Below the pieces are notes generated by a model, which saw only the letters and a list, made by a program, of their open reading frames with translations, ran no database searches and was not told the origin of the DNA. Position numbers and translations under genes: made by a program. Positions 9,168 through 18,255 of a stretch of DNA of 64,000 nucleotides are shown in pieces; the stretch's first letter is position 1, and every line of letters starts with the position of its first letter. This stretch comes from Flavobacterium terrigena (GTDB taxonomy: Bacteria; Bacteroidota; Bacteroidia; Flavobacteriales; Flavobacteriaceae), in contig NZ_FNYA01000004.1 in NCBI RefSeq assembly GCF_900108955.1, positions 211,560 to 275,559 of the forward strand, written 5' to 3'.

Positions 9168-9803
9168 ATGGAGTTTAAGGCAAAAATTTATATTAAAGAT
9201 GAAAGTTTACTTTTTTATAGGAAGTGGGCTTTAACCGAGCAACTTTTGTATGGGGGCTGTTTCATTTTCATAATTATATTTTTATTTAATAAAATATTTA
9301 AGTTTGAAATTGAAAATAATAATATCATTTATATGAAATTTTTTGTTTGTTACTTTTTAGCTGCTTGGATATTTTCATTAACATATAGATATTGGGAATT
9401 TGAAAGAATTAACGGTAAAATTGAGGGAGAAATTTCTTTTGAAGAAAAAGGAATTAAAATAAATGAAAATCTATATTTATTTTCAGAAATTAAAAAGCTG
9501 GATATAAAATACGGAAATAAATATAAAGATTATACAGGAAATCGTAGACTTGGACCATATTATTCACAAGGTTTAAATAATCACATTTCATTTTATCATA
9601 ATTCGAAATTTATAAAAACGCATTTTCAATTGTATTCTACTTCACAATATGATGCCATACAAGTTGATTTGTTTCACTATATAATTAAAGAAGTTTTCCC
9701 ATTCCAAAAGAAAAATTTAGACTTTATTGATAAACAGTTTTATAATTATACTTTGTATAAAGAGTTTATTGAAAAAATGAAACAAGAAGGAAAACTTTCT
9801 TAA
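9168..9803 (+). CDS. Two-helix membrane protein of unknown function (tandem paralogue 2)
   Basis: A 211-residue protein with two transmembrane helices (about residues 23-42 and 58-76). The C-terminal domain begins GEISFEEKGIKINENLYLF, parallel to the corresponding segment in the gene at 8600. No family is recognised with confidence. The 22-base gap and shared architecture suggest an operon pair from an old duplication. The protein would sit in the inner membrane with its soluble domain cytoplasmic if the positive-inside rule holds. Confidence 0.65.
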   Translation: MEFKAKIYIKDESLLFYRKWALTEQLLYGGCFIFIIIFLFNKIFKFEIENNNIIYMKFFVCYFLAAWIFSLTYRYWEFERINGKIEGEISFEEKGIKINENLYLFSEIKKLDIKYGNKYKDYTGNRRLGPYYSQGLNNHISFYHNSKFIKTHFQLYSTSQYDAIQVDLFHYIIKEVFPFQKKNLDFIDKQFYNYTLYKEFIEKMKQEGKLS

Positions 9804-9817
9804 CATTACTTTACCAT

Positions 9818-9845
9818 TTGTTCGAAGGAGTATTTCGTAAATTTG
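9818..9845 (+). promoter_or_regulatory. Promoter of the iron alcohol dehydrogenase gene
   Basis: TTG at 9818-9820 and TAAATTTG at 9838-9845 are separated by 17 bases, matching the TTG / TAnnTTTG promoter form. The ATG follows 21 bases later. Confidence 0.65.
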
Positions 9846-9866
9846 TGATTCTTAAAACAAATAGTT

Positions 9867-11033
9867 ATGTTAAACTTCGAATTATACAATCCTACCAATT
9901 ATATTTTTGGTAAAAATCAAGTAGAAAAATTAGCCACGTTAATTCCATTTAATGCCAAAGTATTATTGGCTTATGGTGGTGGAAGTATTTTTAAAAACGG
10001 CATTCACGCTCAAGTTACGGAACACTTAAAAGGTCATGAAGTTATAGAATTTAGCGGAATTGAACCTAATCCACGTTTTGAAACCTTAATGAAAGCGGTA
10101 GAAATTATTCGTAAAGAAAAAATCACTTTTATTTTAGCTGTTGGTGGCGGAAGTGTTATTGACGGTGTGAAATTTATTTCTGGAGCCGTAAATTATGAAG
10201 GAAATACGGTGGATATTCTTAGAAACAGAATTTTATTCAAAGATGTTTCCAAAGTAATTCCATTCGGAACGGTTTTAACCTTACCAGCAACAGGTTCTGA
10301 AATGAATTCTGGTGCCGTAATCACGATTGATGCCACACACGAAAAACTAACTTTAGGCGGAAGCGCTTTGTTTCCTCAATTTTCGATTTGTGATCCAACC
10401 GTAATTCAATCCTTACCAAAAAGACAAATTCAAAATGGAGTAGTAGATGCTTTTACGCACGTTTTAGAACAATATTTAACGTATCCACAAGACGCTTTAT
10501 TACAAGATCGAATTTCGGAAGGGATTTTACAAACGCTAGTAGAAATTGGTCCGAAAGTTGTCGAAAATCCAACCGATTATAAATTAGCATCTAATTTTAT
10601 GTGGTGTGCGACAATGGCTTTAAACGGATTAATACAAAAAGGTGTGGCTTCCGATTGGGCAACGCACATGATTGGTCACGAATTAACCGCTTTATACGAA
10701 ATTGATCACGCGAGAACATTAGCTATCATTGGTCCAAATTTATACCGAGTAATGTTCGAAACCAAAAAAGAAAAATTAGCTCAATTTGGAGAAAGAGTTT
10801 TCAATTTAACTGGAGATTCAACAGAAGATATTGCAGAAAAAGCGATAGAAAAGTTAGTTTCATTTTTAGAAGAAATGGGAATGGAAACGAAACTTTCGCA
10901 AGCAACCACAAATTATGATAATACAGCGAGTTTCATCGTAAACCGTTTTGAGGAAAGAGGATGGAAAGCTATGGGTGAAAAACAAAACATCACTTTAGAT
11001 AAAGTTAAAGAAATTGTGGAGTTGAGTTATTAA
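9867..11033 (+). CDS. Iron-containing alcohol dehydrogenase (YqhD/butanol dehydrogenase type)
   Basis: A 388-residue cytoplasmic oxidoreductase of the group III iron alcohol dehydrogenases. The nucleotide-binding glycine motif is GGGSVIDGVKF (about residues 93-103). The metal-ligand region includes DAFTHVLEQY and GHELTALYEIDHARTLAI, which supplies the conserved histidines. The family reduces aldehydes with NAD(P)H; YqhD-type members are broad aldehyde scavengers, and the exact substrate here is not known. The N-terminus FELYNPTNYIFGKNQ is typical. It is monocistronic, with its own promoter and a bidirectional terminator at 11185. Confidence 0.9.
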   Translation: MLNFELYNPTNYIFGKNQVEKLATLIPFNAKVLLAYGGGSIFKNGIHAQVTEHLKGHEVIEFSGIEPNPRFETLMKAVEIIRKEKITFILAVGGGSVIDGVKFISGAVNYEGNTVDILRNRILFKDVSKVIPFGTVLTLPATGSEMNSGAVITIDATHEKLTLGGSALFPQFSICDPTVIQSLPKRQIQNGVVDAFTHVLEQYLTYPQDALLQDRISEGILQTLVEIGPKVVENPTDYKLASNFMWCATMALNGLIQKGVASDWATHMIGHELTALYEIDHARTLAIIGPNLYRVMFETKKEKLAQFGERVFNLTGDSTEDIAEKAIEKLVSFLEEMGMETKLSQATTNYDNTASFIVNRFEERGWKAMGEKQNITLDKVKEIVELSY

Positions 11034-11073
11034 GTAAAAAGGCAAAAGTAAAAAGGCAAAAGTAAAAAGAGAA
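11032..11073. repeat. Heptanucleotide tandem array (AAGTAAA/AAGGCAA)
   Basis: Six seven-base units alternate AAGTAAA and AAGGCAA and end in AAGAGAA, starting within the stop codon of the alcohol dehydrogenase. A further seven-periodic stretch at 11152-11172 reads CTTTGTG, CCTTCGT, GGCAAAA. Confidence 0.7.
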
Positions 11074-11184
11074 AATTTTGGGGTCTTCGTTAAAAAAATA
11101 AATTTAACTAAAAGTGACTTCGAGAGCCTCAGCCAATGTGTTCATAAAAATCTTTGTGCCTTCGTGGCAAAATAATAATAAAAG

Positions 11185-11221
11185 AAAAAGCGTCCGGGAA
11201 CTAAATCTCGTGACGCTTTTT
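11185..11221. terminator. Bidirectional terminator between convergent genes
   Basis: The arms AAAAAGCGTC and GACGCTTTTT form a ten-base-pair stem, with an inner five-pair extension (one G-T pair) and a six-base loop. A and T runs on the two sides allow termination of both the alcohol dehydrogenase (+) and the lipoprotein gene (-). Confidence 0.85.
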
Positions 11222-11244
11222 ACAAACTAAACTAAAACTACTAA

Positions 11245-12129
11245 CTATTTTTTAAACTCTAAATTTGTTTTGGTTCTTGGGGCTGCATTTCTCATAATCG
11301 GAATAAAGCCTCTTCCTTCAAATTCATAAGTTGTTCCACTAGCGATGTGGTATAATCTTATTCTACCGTCATTAATAACGGTGATGTTAAATCCTTCATA
11401 ATCGTTACTATTGTAGTAAAGATTCAATTTTTTTGTATAATAATTACCTGAAACATTCTGAATGTTATAGTTTCCAGTATAATCCCAATAAATGTTATTC
11501 ACATTTCCAATCATATAATCTTGAGAGGAACGAAACGTGTCGTTACTTCCAATTACAAATTTCAAATAGTTCTCGGCATCAAATGCATTCGGATTTCCGG
11601 CTGCACTAGTATATACTTTTTCCCAAGCTACATATTCCTGTAAGAAATAGTGCATGTTGTCGTAAAACACTCTATCATAATCAAAAGAACTTCTTTGGTA
11701 TCCAATCAAATAATATGCCGTATTTGTATATGGGTCAACTAATTTAATTTCATTTGATGAAACTTGATATACATTTAACTCATAAAATCCATAAATATTG
11801 TGATGAACACGAACAGAATTTGGAGTATAGTCATAATATCCAATATTTACACCGAAACCATTTCCAGTACTTCCAATTCCAACTAAATTATTATTAGCTA
11901 ATAAATCGCCTCCTAAAAAAGAAACTGTAAAAGCTTTTGATAAAAACGGAACATCTCCATTTCCTGTTGTTCTATTATAATCTACATACCATAAATCATA
12001 TCCTTCCATCAAATCAGGTAAACTAACATGGTTAGGATAATCCTGATAATCATTTACTACTACATCAGTTGTACAAGACTGTAAAGTGAAGAGTGAGATA
12101 AATGCTACTATAAGTATTTTTGCTTTCAT
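11245..12129 (-). CDS. Uncharacterised lipoprotein
   Basis: A 294-residue predicted lipoprotein with signal MKAKILIVAFISLFTLQSC, the cysteine at residue 19 fitting a lipobox. The mature part is rich in aromatic residues and asparagine (segments such as YDLWYVDYNRTTG and NIYWDYTGNYNI), as in beta-sheet envelope proteins of flavobacteria. I recognise no catalytic motif and assign no function. It is monocistronic, convergent with the alcohol dehydrogenase, and about 215 bases divergent from gpsA. Confidence 0.75.
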   Translation of the reverse strand: MKAKILIVAFISLFTLQSCTTDVVVNDYQDYPNHVSLPDLMEGYDLWYVDYNRTTGNGDVPFLSKAFTVSFLGGDLLANNNLVGIGSTGNGFGVNIGYYDYTPNSVRVHHNIYGFYELNVYQVSSNEIKLVDPYTNTAYYLIGYQRSSFDYDRVFYDNMHYFLQEYVAWEKVYTSAAGNPNAFDAENYLKFVIGSNDTFRSSQDYMIGNVNNIYWDYTGNYNIQNVSGNYYTKKLNLYYNSNDYEGFNITVINDGRIRLYHIASGTTYEFEGRGFIPIMRNAAPRTKTNLEFKK

Positions 12130-12295
12130 AATTTTAAGTTTTAAGGTTATTAACTACATTCCAATTGCCGTGCCAAAAAACTGCTATTCACAAATCATTA
12201 ACAAGTTTGTTTTGTTTTTTATTCTTGATTTTAATATTAAATACTTAGAAATCAAGCGATTATAATATTAAGAAAATTAGCATTAATTTTTGAAC

Positions 12296-12326
12296 TTGCA
12301 CTTGTAATTGAAAAAGTGTATTTTTG
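12296..12326 (+). promoter_or_regulatory. Promoter of gpsA
   Basis: TTG at 12296-12298 and TATTTTTG at 12319-12326 are separated by 20 bases and lie 19 bases before the preferred ATG at 12346. Confidence 0.65.
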
Positions 12327-12345
12327 AGGTTCATTATTTTTGAAT

Positions 12346-13341
12346 ATGGAAAACAATAAAAAATTTGCAGTTATAGGAGGCGGAAGTTGGGCAACAGCTA
12401 TCGCGAAAATGTTATGTGAAAACCAACAGAAAATTGCTTGGTATATGCGTAGTACCTATGCTTTAGAACATTTAAAACACCAAAAACACAACCCTAATTA
12501 TTTGAGTTCTGTGGCTTTTGATATTAATAAATTACAGTTAACAAACGATATTAATGAAGCTATAAAATTTGCAGATATTGTTATTTTTGCTATTCCATCT
12601 GCGTTTTTAAGTGCCGAATTAGAAAAAATGACCGAGTCTTTAGAGGGTAAAATCGTTTTTTCAGCAATCAAAGGAATTGTGCCAGAAACAAGTTTAATTG
12701 TTGGCGAGCATTTTCATACACAATTTAATATTCCATACGAAAATATCGGAGTAATTACTGGACCTTGTCACGCAGAAGAAGTCGCACTAGAACGTTTATC
12801 ATATTTAACAATTGCTTGTTCAGATGAAGAAAAAGCTAAATATGTAGCTCAAAATGTTTCTTCGTACTACATAAAAGCTAAAACGTCTGACGATATTGTT
12901 GGAACTGAATATGCAGCAGTTTTAAAGAATATTTATTCTATCGCAGCTGGTATTGCACACGGTTTGGGTTATGGAGATAACTTTCAAGCGGTTTTGATGA
13001 GTAACGCCATTCGCGAAATGAAAAAATTCATTAAAAAAGTACATAAAATGAAACGTAATATTAACGATTCGGCTTATTTGGGCGATTTGTTAGTAACTGG
13101 ATATTCGGTATTTTCTAGAAACAGAATGTTTGGAAATATGATAGGGAAGGGTTACACTGTAAAATCAGCTCAAATGGAAATGAGTATGGTTGCAGAAGGC
13201 TATTACGCTGTAAAAAGTGCTTACAATCTAAATTTAGAATACAAAGCGAAAACGCCTATTATTAATGCGGTTTATCAAATTTTATACGAAGGAAAAGATG
13301 CAAAATCTGTGTTTAATAAATTAACGGAGAAGTTGGATTAA
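12346..13341 (+). CDS. gpsA: NAD(P)H-dependent glycerol-3-phosphate dehydrogenase
   Basis: A 331-residue cytoplasmic enzyme that reduces dihydroxyacetone phosphate to sn-glycerol 3-phosphate, the backbone of phospholipids. The Rossmann motif GGGSWATA lies near residue 11, and the catalytic lysine region GTEYAAVLKNIYSIAAGI is in the middle. ITGPCHAEEVA and the C-terminal helical domain are as expected. A TTG two codons upstream could also serve as a start. The gene begins a short run with the DUF6624-like gene eight bases downstream. Confidence 0.95.
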   Translation: MENNKKFAVIGGGSWATAIAKMLCENQQKIAWYMRSTYALEHLKHQKHNPNYLSSVAFDINKLQLTNDINEAIKFADIVIFAIPSAFLSAELEKMTESLEGKIVFSAIKGIVPETSLIVGEHFHTQFNIPYENIGVITGPCHAEEVALERLSYLTIACSDEEKAKYVAQNVSSYYIKAKTSDDIVGTEYAAVLKNIYSIAAGIAHGLGYGDNFQAVLMSNAIREMKKFIKKVHKMKRNINDSAYLGDLLVTGYSVFSRNRMFGNMIGKGYTVKSAQMEMSMVAEGYYAVKSAYNLNLEYKAKTPIINAVYQILYEGKDAKSVFNKLTEKLD

Positions 13342-13349
13342 TAAATATT

Positions 13350-14225
13350 ATGAAATCATTTTTTTGCAGTTTAATTGTTTTTTTGACAATTTCTACACTA
13401 TGTTTTAGTCAAACAAAATATGATAACTTTGATAGTTTAATTCATAATGCAGATAGTTTGAGATTATCTGAAAATTATAAGGTAGCATATAAAGAATATG
13501 TAAAAGCTTTAAATGTTTTGACACCAAAATCAAGCACTGAATTTTTTAATGTAGCTTTTTGTGCATTAAAAAATAATAATTCGAAATTAGCTAAAAAGTG
13601 GATTGAAAAAGGTGTCTCAGAAGGTGGTGCTCAGTTGGATTATCTTAAAAATTTTGAAGGTTTCTCTGAAATTCAAAATGAATCATTTTATATTGAAATT
13701 ATCAATAAATACGATGCTTTACGTCAGCAATATTTTTCTAAAATTAAAAATATTGATATTTATTTAGAAATAGAAGAATTAGTTCAAAGAGATCAATTTG
13801 TTAGAAAATTAAATGATTATATAATCTTAAGGTCAGATAATGATATAAAAATTGCTTCGGAAGGATATAAAAAAGCTATAGAGAGTAATGATTCGATATT
13901 AATTGCAAAATATAAATTATTACTTTTTCCGCAACCCAAAAAAGAACATGAAATTGTATTTGATGAGTTAACTCAAAAAATTGATTCATTAAATATTGAA
14001 AGATTGATTGAAATAACAAAAGTTCATGGTTGGCAAGAGCGTGCTTGGCTTATATTATGGCATCAAAGAGGTAATCATGACGAAGATAATTATGTGTGGA
14101 ATTATTTCAGACCATTGATTAATAAAGAAATTGAAGAAGGTAAAATAAGCAGAACTTTTTGGAAACCATTTGATGAGTTTAAAAAAATGTTAAAAAATTC
14201 AAGAGTAATTCAAGCTCAAAACTAA
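13350..14225 (+). CDS. Secreted protein with DUF6624-like C-terminal domain
   Basis: A 291-residue protein with a signal peptide (MKSFFCSLIVFLTISTLCFS, then QTK). A helical region around residues 25-110 resembles tetratricopeptide-type repeats (YKVAYKEYVKALNVL, FFNVAFCALKNNNSKLAKKW). The C-terminal part, from GWQERAWLILWHQRGNHD to LINKEIEEGKIS, resembles the DUF6624 domain, whose function is unknown. It is probably periplasmic. It sits eight bases after gpsA and 23 before priA, so it is likely cotranscribed with housekeeping genes without an obvious functional link. Confidence 0.65.
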   Translation: MKSFFCSLIVFLTISTLCFSQTKYDNFDSLIHNADSLRLSENYKVAYKEYVKALNVLTPKSSTEFFNVAFCALKNNNSKLAKKWIEKGVSEGGAQLDYLKNFEGFSEIQNESFYIEIINKYDALRQQYFSKIKNIDIYLEIEELVQRDQFVRKLNDYIILRSDNDIKIASEGYKKAIESNDSILIAKYKLLLFPQPKKEHEIVFDELTQKIDSLNIERLIEITKVHGWQERAWLILWHQRGNHDEDNYVWNYFRPLINKEIEEGKISRTFWKPFDEFKKMLKNSRVIQAQN

Positions 14226-14248
14226 AAATTAAAAACTCTCAACTATAA

Positions 14249-16690
14249 ATGCACTTCATCAACGTCATTCTTCCTTTAAATCTTGATAAAACGTTTACGT
14301 ATTCCGTAAATGTGGAAGAATACAAGTTTTTGCAACCTGGAATGCGAGTTACGGTTCCTTTCGGAAAAACAAAAGTGTACACGGCTTTAGTTGTTGATAA
14401 ACACACCAATCCACCAGAATTATACGAAGCCAAAGAAATCAGTCAAATTATTGATGAGGTTCCTATTGTAAATGAAATTCAACTGAAACATTGGAGTTGG
14501 ATTGCATCGTATTATATGTGTTCGATTGGAGAAGTTTTTAAATCGGCTTTGCCTTCTGGATTGATTTTGGAAAGTGAAACCATCATTTCCTCTTCGCATA
14601 CAGAATCGGATAAAACGTTGGCGACAGATGAAGAATTCTTAGTTTTAGAAGCATTAGAGAATAAATCTTCGATTACGATTTCTGAAATTTCTCAGATTTT
14701 AAATAAGAAAAATGTAATCCCAATTATTCAAAATTTGTTAGCCAAAGGTTTGCTAACGATGCAAGAAGAAGTTCAGGAAAATTACAAACCCAAATTGGTA
14801 AAATACATCAAACTTCAAGATGAATTTTTACAACCAGAACAACTTCAAGAATTATTAGAGATTTTAGGAAAAGCAAAAAAGCAAAAAGAAATTGTTTTGT
14901 CCTATTTTCAATTGCAAGCGACAGAAAAAAAGCCAATCACATCCAAATTATTAATCGAAACTTCTGGAGTTAGCGCTGCGGTTATTAAATCGTTAGTCGA
15001 CAAACAAATTTTCGAAGAATATTATATCAATACTGATCGAGTTTCCTTCGAAAAAGAAGATGATTATGAAATTCAATTAAGTGAATCTCAAACGATAGTT
15101 TTAGAAAGTATTAAAGAGAAATTCACTCAGTTTGATGTCAATTTATTACACGGCGTTACCGCTTCTGGAAAAACGGAAGTCTATATTAAACTCATCGAAG
15201 AATTTATAGAACAAGATAAACAAGTGTTGTTTTTGTTGCCAGAAATTGCTTTAACAACACAATTAGTACAACGTTTATCGGCATATTTCGGAAATCAAAT
15301 TGCGGTTTTCCATTCGAAATACAATTCAAACGAACGTGTTGAGGTGTACAATCACGTATTACAAAACTCCGACAAAGCAAAAGTAGTTTTAGGTGTTCGA
15401 AGCGCCTTGTTTTTACCATTTTCTAACTTAGGTTTAATTGTGGTAGATGAAGAACACGAAGCGACTTACAAACAACAAGATCCAGCGCCACGTTATCATG
15501 CCAGAGATGCGGCAATTGTTCTGGCAAAGTTTCATAATGCAAAAGTGTTATTAGGAAGTGCAACGCCAAGTTTAGAATCTTATCACAACGCAAAAACCAA
15601 TAAATATGGCTTAATTGAGTTGTTTACACGATTTAATAATGTGGTTTTACCCGAAATTCATCTGATTGACTTAAAAGATAAATATTTTCGTAAGCGAATG
15701 GATGGTCATTTTTCCGATGAATTATTGGAAAGAATGCACGAAACTTTAGCGAATAATGAACAAATTATGTTGTTTCAAAATCGTAGAGGTTATTCGCCGT
15801 ATATTGAATGTGCGACTTGCGGACACGTGCCTCAATGTCCAAGTTGCGATGTAAGTTTGACGTATTACAAATACAAAAATCATTTAAAATGTCATTATTG
15901 CGGACATAGCATGGCAAAACCAACACATTGTCACGCTTGTAATTCTTTAGATATTTCTGCAAAAGGTTTTGGTACGGAACAAGTCGAATTGGAATTGATA
16001 AAATTATTTCCAAACAAGCGAATTGCCAGAATGGATCAAGATACTACACGAGGAAAATTTGCTTTCGAGAAAATGATTGATGCGTTTAAAAATCAGGAAA
16101 TTGATATTTTAGTCGGAACTCAAATGCTAGCTAAAGGGTTAGATTTTGAAAACGTAACTTTAGTTGGAATTTTAAATGCAGATAATTTATTAAATCAACC
16201 ATATTATAGAGCTTACGAACGTGCGTATCAAATGATGGTACAAGTTGCGGGTCGTTCTGGAAGAAAAGCGAAAAAAGGAAGTGTAGTTATTCAAACTTAC
16301 AACCCAATGCACAATACGATTCAGCAAGTGGTGAATAATAACTATTTAGGGATGTTTAACGAACAATTATACGAAAGACGTAATTTTCAGTATCCGCCGT
16401 ATTTCCGTTTGTTACAAATTCGATTAAAACACAGAGATTACGAAAAACTTCGTGAAGGTTCCACTTGGTTGTATAATGTTTTGAAACAAGCGATTCAGGT
16501 TCCAATTTTAGGTCCGGAAGAACCTGCGATAAATCGAATCAGAAATGAATACATTAGAACAATTCTTATCAAAATACCGAATAACACGAATTTAATACAA
16601 ACAAAAAAACTTATCAAAAAAGTATTGATAAGTTTTGAGGCGACTTCGCAGTATCGTTCTATTAAAACTACAATTAATGTAGATTATTAA
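14249..16690 (+). CDS. priA: Primosomal replication restart helicase PriA
   Basis: An 813-residue superfamily 2 helicase that reloads the replisome at stalled forks. The N-terminal DNA-binding domain begins MHFINVILPLNLDKTFTYSV. The Walker A motif GVTASGKTE is at about residue 302, and the DEEH box at about 400. Eight zinc-binding cysteines lie between about 520 and 560 (CATC, CPSC, CHYC, CHAC patterns). The helicase C-terminal motif QMLAKGLDFENV is intact and length is normal. It overlaps the convergent LytTR regulator gene by four bases. Confidence 0.96.
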   Translation: MHFINVILPLNLDKTFTYSVNVEEYKFLQPGMRVTVPFGKTKVYTALVVDKHTNPPELYEAKEISQIIDEVPIVNEIQLKHWSWIASYYMCSIGEVFKSALPSGLILESETIISSSHTESDKTLATDEEFLVLEALENKSSITISEISQILNKKNVIPIIQNLLAKGLLTMQEEVQENYKPKLVKYIKLQDEFLQPEQLQELLEILGKAKKQKEIVLSYFQLQATEKKPITSKLLIETSGVSAAVIKSLVDKQIFEEYYINTDRVSFEKEDDYEIQLSESQTIVLESIKEKFTQFDVNLLHGVTASGKTEVYIKLIEEFIEQDKQVLFLLPEIALTTQLVQRLSAYFGNQIAVFHSKYNSNERVEVYNHVLQNSDKAKVVLGVRSALFLPFSNLGLIVVDEEHEATYKQQDPAPRYHARDAAIVLAKFHNAKVLLGSATPSLESYHNAKTNKYGLIELFTRFNNVVLPEIHLIDLKDKYFRKRMDGHFSDELLERMHETLANNEQIMLFQNRRGYSPYIECATCGHVPQCPSCDVSLTYYKYKNHLKCHYCGHSMAKPTHCHACNSLDISAKGFGTEQVELELIKLFPNKRIARMDQDTTRGKFAFEKMIDAFKNQEIDILVGTQMLAKGLDFENVTLVGILNADNLLNQPYYRAYERAYQMMVQVAGRSGRKAKKGSVVIQTYNPMHNTIQQVVNNNYLGMFNEQLYERRNFQYPPYFRLLQIRLKHRDYEKLREGSTWLYNVLKQAIQVPILGPEEPAINRIRNEYIRTILIKIPNNTNLIQTKKLIKKVLISFEATSQYRSIKTTINVDY

Positions 16691-17385
16691 TAACTTTCTA
16701 AAATTGTAATAATTTCTTCTTTTTTGTTTCTACTTAACGGAATTTTTTCTCCGTCAATTTCAACTTGTTTACTGTTAAAACGTTCCACTTTATCTAAATT
16801 GATAATGTATGATTTATGAATTCTTAAGAAATTATCTTTTGGAAGTTCCGTTTCGAACGCTTTCATTGTAGATAACACTAAATGAGTGTCTTCGTAAGTC
16901 ACCACTTTAATATAATCACCAAAAGCTTCAACCCATTTGATATGAGAAGTATATACTTTAATCTTTTTAAGATTACTTTTGATAATTAAATGTGGACCGT
17001 GATCATCGTGAATTTGATCGTGTTTTAGTTGATGCATCTCCAATGCTTTCTTTACAGAAATTAAGAAACGTTCTTTCTTAATAGGTTTTTGTAAAAAATC
17101 TAAAGCGGAATATTCAAATGCTTTTACAGCATAATCTGCTTTAGAAGTAATGAAAACAATTAGAGGTTTTATTTTTAATCCATCAAGTAAATCAAAACCA
17201 GTGATATGTGGCATTTCAATATCTAAAAAGATTAGATCAACATGGTTATTTGTGATATAACTTTTAGCTTCTAATGCATTAGAAAAATCTCCTCCTAATC
17301 TTAAATTAGTATGTTCGGAAATTAATTTTGCAATAGTTATACGTTGAATTGAACTGTCATCAACAACAATAGTATTTAACTTCAT
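16687..17385 (-). CDS. LytTR-family response regulator
   Basis: A 232-residue two-component response regulator. The receiver domain covers residues 1-120, with acidic residues DD at 9-10, phospho-acceptor Asp55 in LIFLDIEMP and lysine in FLQKPIK. A LytTR DNA-binding domain (about 130-232) contains IKWVEAFGDYIKVVT and FLRIHKSYIINLDKV. Such regulators usually pair with a LytS-type histidine kinase, but none is encoded next to it, so this is an orphan in the window. The 3' end overlaps priA by four bases in convergent orientation. Confidence 0.9.
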   Translation of the reverse strand: MKLNTIVVDDSSIQRITIAKLISEHTNLRLGGDFSNALEAKSYITNNHVDLIFLDIEMPHITGFDLLDGLKIKPLIVFITSKADYAVKAFEYSALDFLQKPIKKERFLISVKKALEMHQLKHDQIHDDHGPHLIIKSNLKKIKVYTSHIKWVEAFGDYIKVVTYEDTHLVLSTMKAFETELPKDNFLRIHKSYIINLDKVERFNSKQVEIDGEKIPLSRNKKEEIITILESY

Positions 17386-17507
17386 AGGCTGTAGGGATTA
17401 ATTAAGTGATAAGATTCTATCATTTAATTTTAATTAACAGGATAAAAATAAGAAAAATATTGAGAATAAACTAATATTATGTTAAAAAAAAATACTTATT
17501 ATAGGAT

Positions 17508-17537
17508 TTGTAAATTAAATATAATTGTATATCTTTG
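17508..17537 (+). promoter_or_regulatory. Promoter of the rpsF-rpsR-rplI operon
   Basis: TTG at 17508-17510 and TATCTTTG at 17530-17537, separated by 19 bases, form a near-ideal Bacteroidota promoter. The downstream GCACCC is shared with the strong promoters at the right end of the window. The leader before rpsF is only about 20 bases. Confidence 0.8.
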
Positions 17538-17562
17538 CACCCAATTTAAAAAATACGTACAA

Positions 17563-17904
17563 ATGAAAAATTACGAAACTGTTTTCATTTTGAATCCCGT
17601 TTTATCTGATGTTCAGGTAAAGGAAACAGTAAGCAAATTTGAAGATTTTCTTACTTCTAAGGGTGCCAAAATGGTATCAAAAGAGGATTGGGGCTTAAAA
17701 AAATTAGCCTATGAAATCCAACACAAAAAAAGTGGTTTTTACCATTTATTTGAGTATCAAGCTCCAGCTGAATTAATCATTTCTTTAGAAACTGAATTCA
17801 GAAGAGACGAGAGAATCATGAGATTCTTAACTGTTTCTTTAGACAAACATGCTATTTCTTGGGCGGAAAGAAGAAGAGAAAAATTAAAAACTAAAGGTAA
17901 CTAA
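17563..17904 (+). CDS. rpsF: 30S ribosomal protein S6
   Basis: A 113-residue ribosomal protein that binds the central domain of 16S rRNA together with S18. It begins [16 protein letters not shown], the standard S6 N-terminus, and contains the conserved [19 protein letters not shown] segment. The frame is open for 28 further codons upstream, but that region contains the promoter, so the ATG at 17563 is the start. It is first gene of the rpsF-rpsR-rplI operon and is two bases from rpsR. Confidence 0.96.
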   Translation: MKNYETVFILNPVLSDVQVKETVSKFEDFLTSKGAKMVSKEDWGLKKLAYEIQHKKSGFYHLFEYQAPAELIISLETEFRRDERIMRFLTVSLDKHAISWAERRREKLKTKGN

Positions 17905-17906
17905 TC

Positions 17907-18194
17907 ATGTCGATAGCTAACAACGGTAAGAAAGAAGGAGATATCAGATATCTTACTCCTTTAAACATTGATACTAACAAACAAAAAAAATATTGTCGTT
18001 TCAAAAAATCTGGTATCAAGTATATCGATTATAAAGATGGTGACTTTTTATTAAAGTTTGTAAACGAACAAGGTAAAATTTTACCAAGACGTTTAACTGG
18101 TACTTCATTAAAATTCCAAAGAAAAGTTTCTGTTGCTGTGAAAAGAGCACGTCACTTAGCTTTAATGCCTTACGTGGCGGATTTATTAAAATAA
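17907..18194 (+). CDS. rpsR: 30S ribosomal protein S18
   Basis: A 95-residue ribosomal protein that dimerises with S6 on the small subunit platform. The core segment [17 protein letters not shown] and the rRNA-binding stretch [32 protein letters not shown] are diagnostic. The Zn-type cysteine motif is reduced, as in many bacteria. It is the second gene of the operon, just after rpsF; rplI follows after 61 bases that include a small hairpin (GGTTTCC / GGAACC). Confidence 0.96.
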   Translation: MSIANNGKKEGDIRYLTPLNIDTNKQKKYCRFKKSGIKYIDYKDGDFLLKFVNEQGKILPRRLTGTSLKFQRKVSVAVKRARHLALMPYVADLLK

Positions 18195-18255
18195 TATTAA
18201 TCATTTGTTGGTTTCCTTATAACGGAACCTAACTTATATAAAAAAGGACAACAAA

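Noticed and set aside
17386..17478. Promoter for the LytTR regulator gene
   Set aside because: No TAnnTTTG match was found on the minus strand in this gap, so no site is called.
17479..17562. 28-codon extension of rpsF
   Set aside because: It contains the operon promoter, and S6 normally begins at MKNYE.
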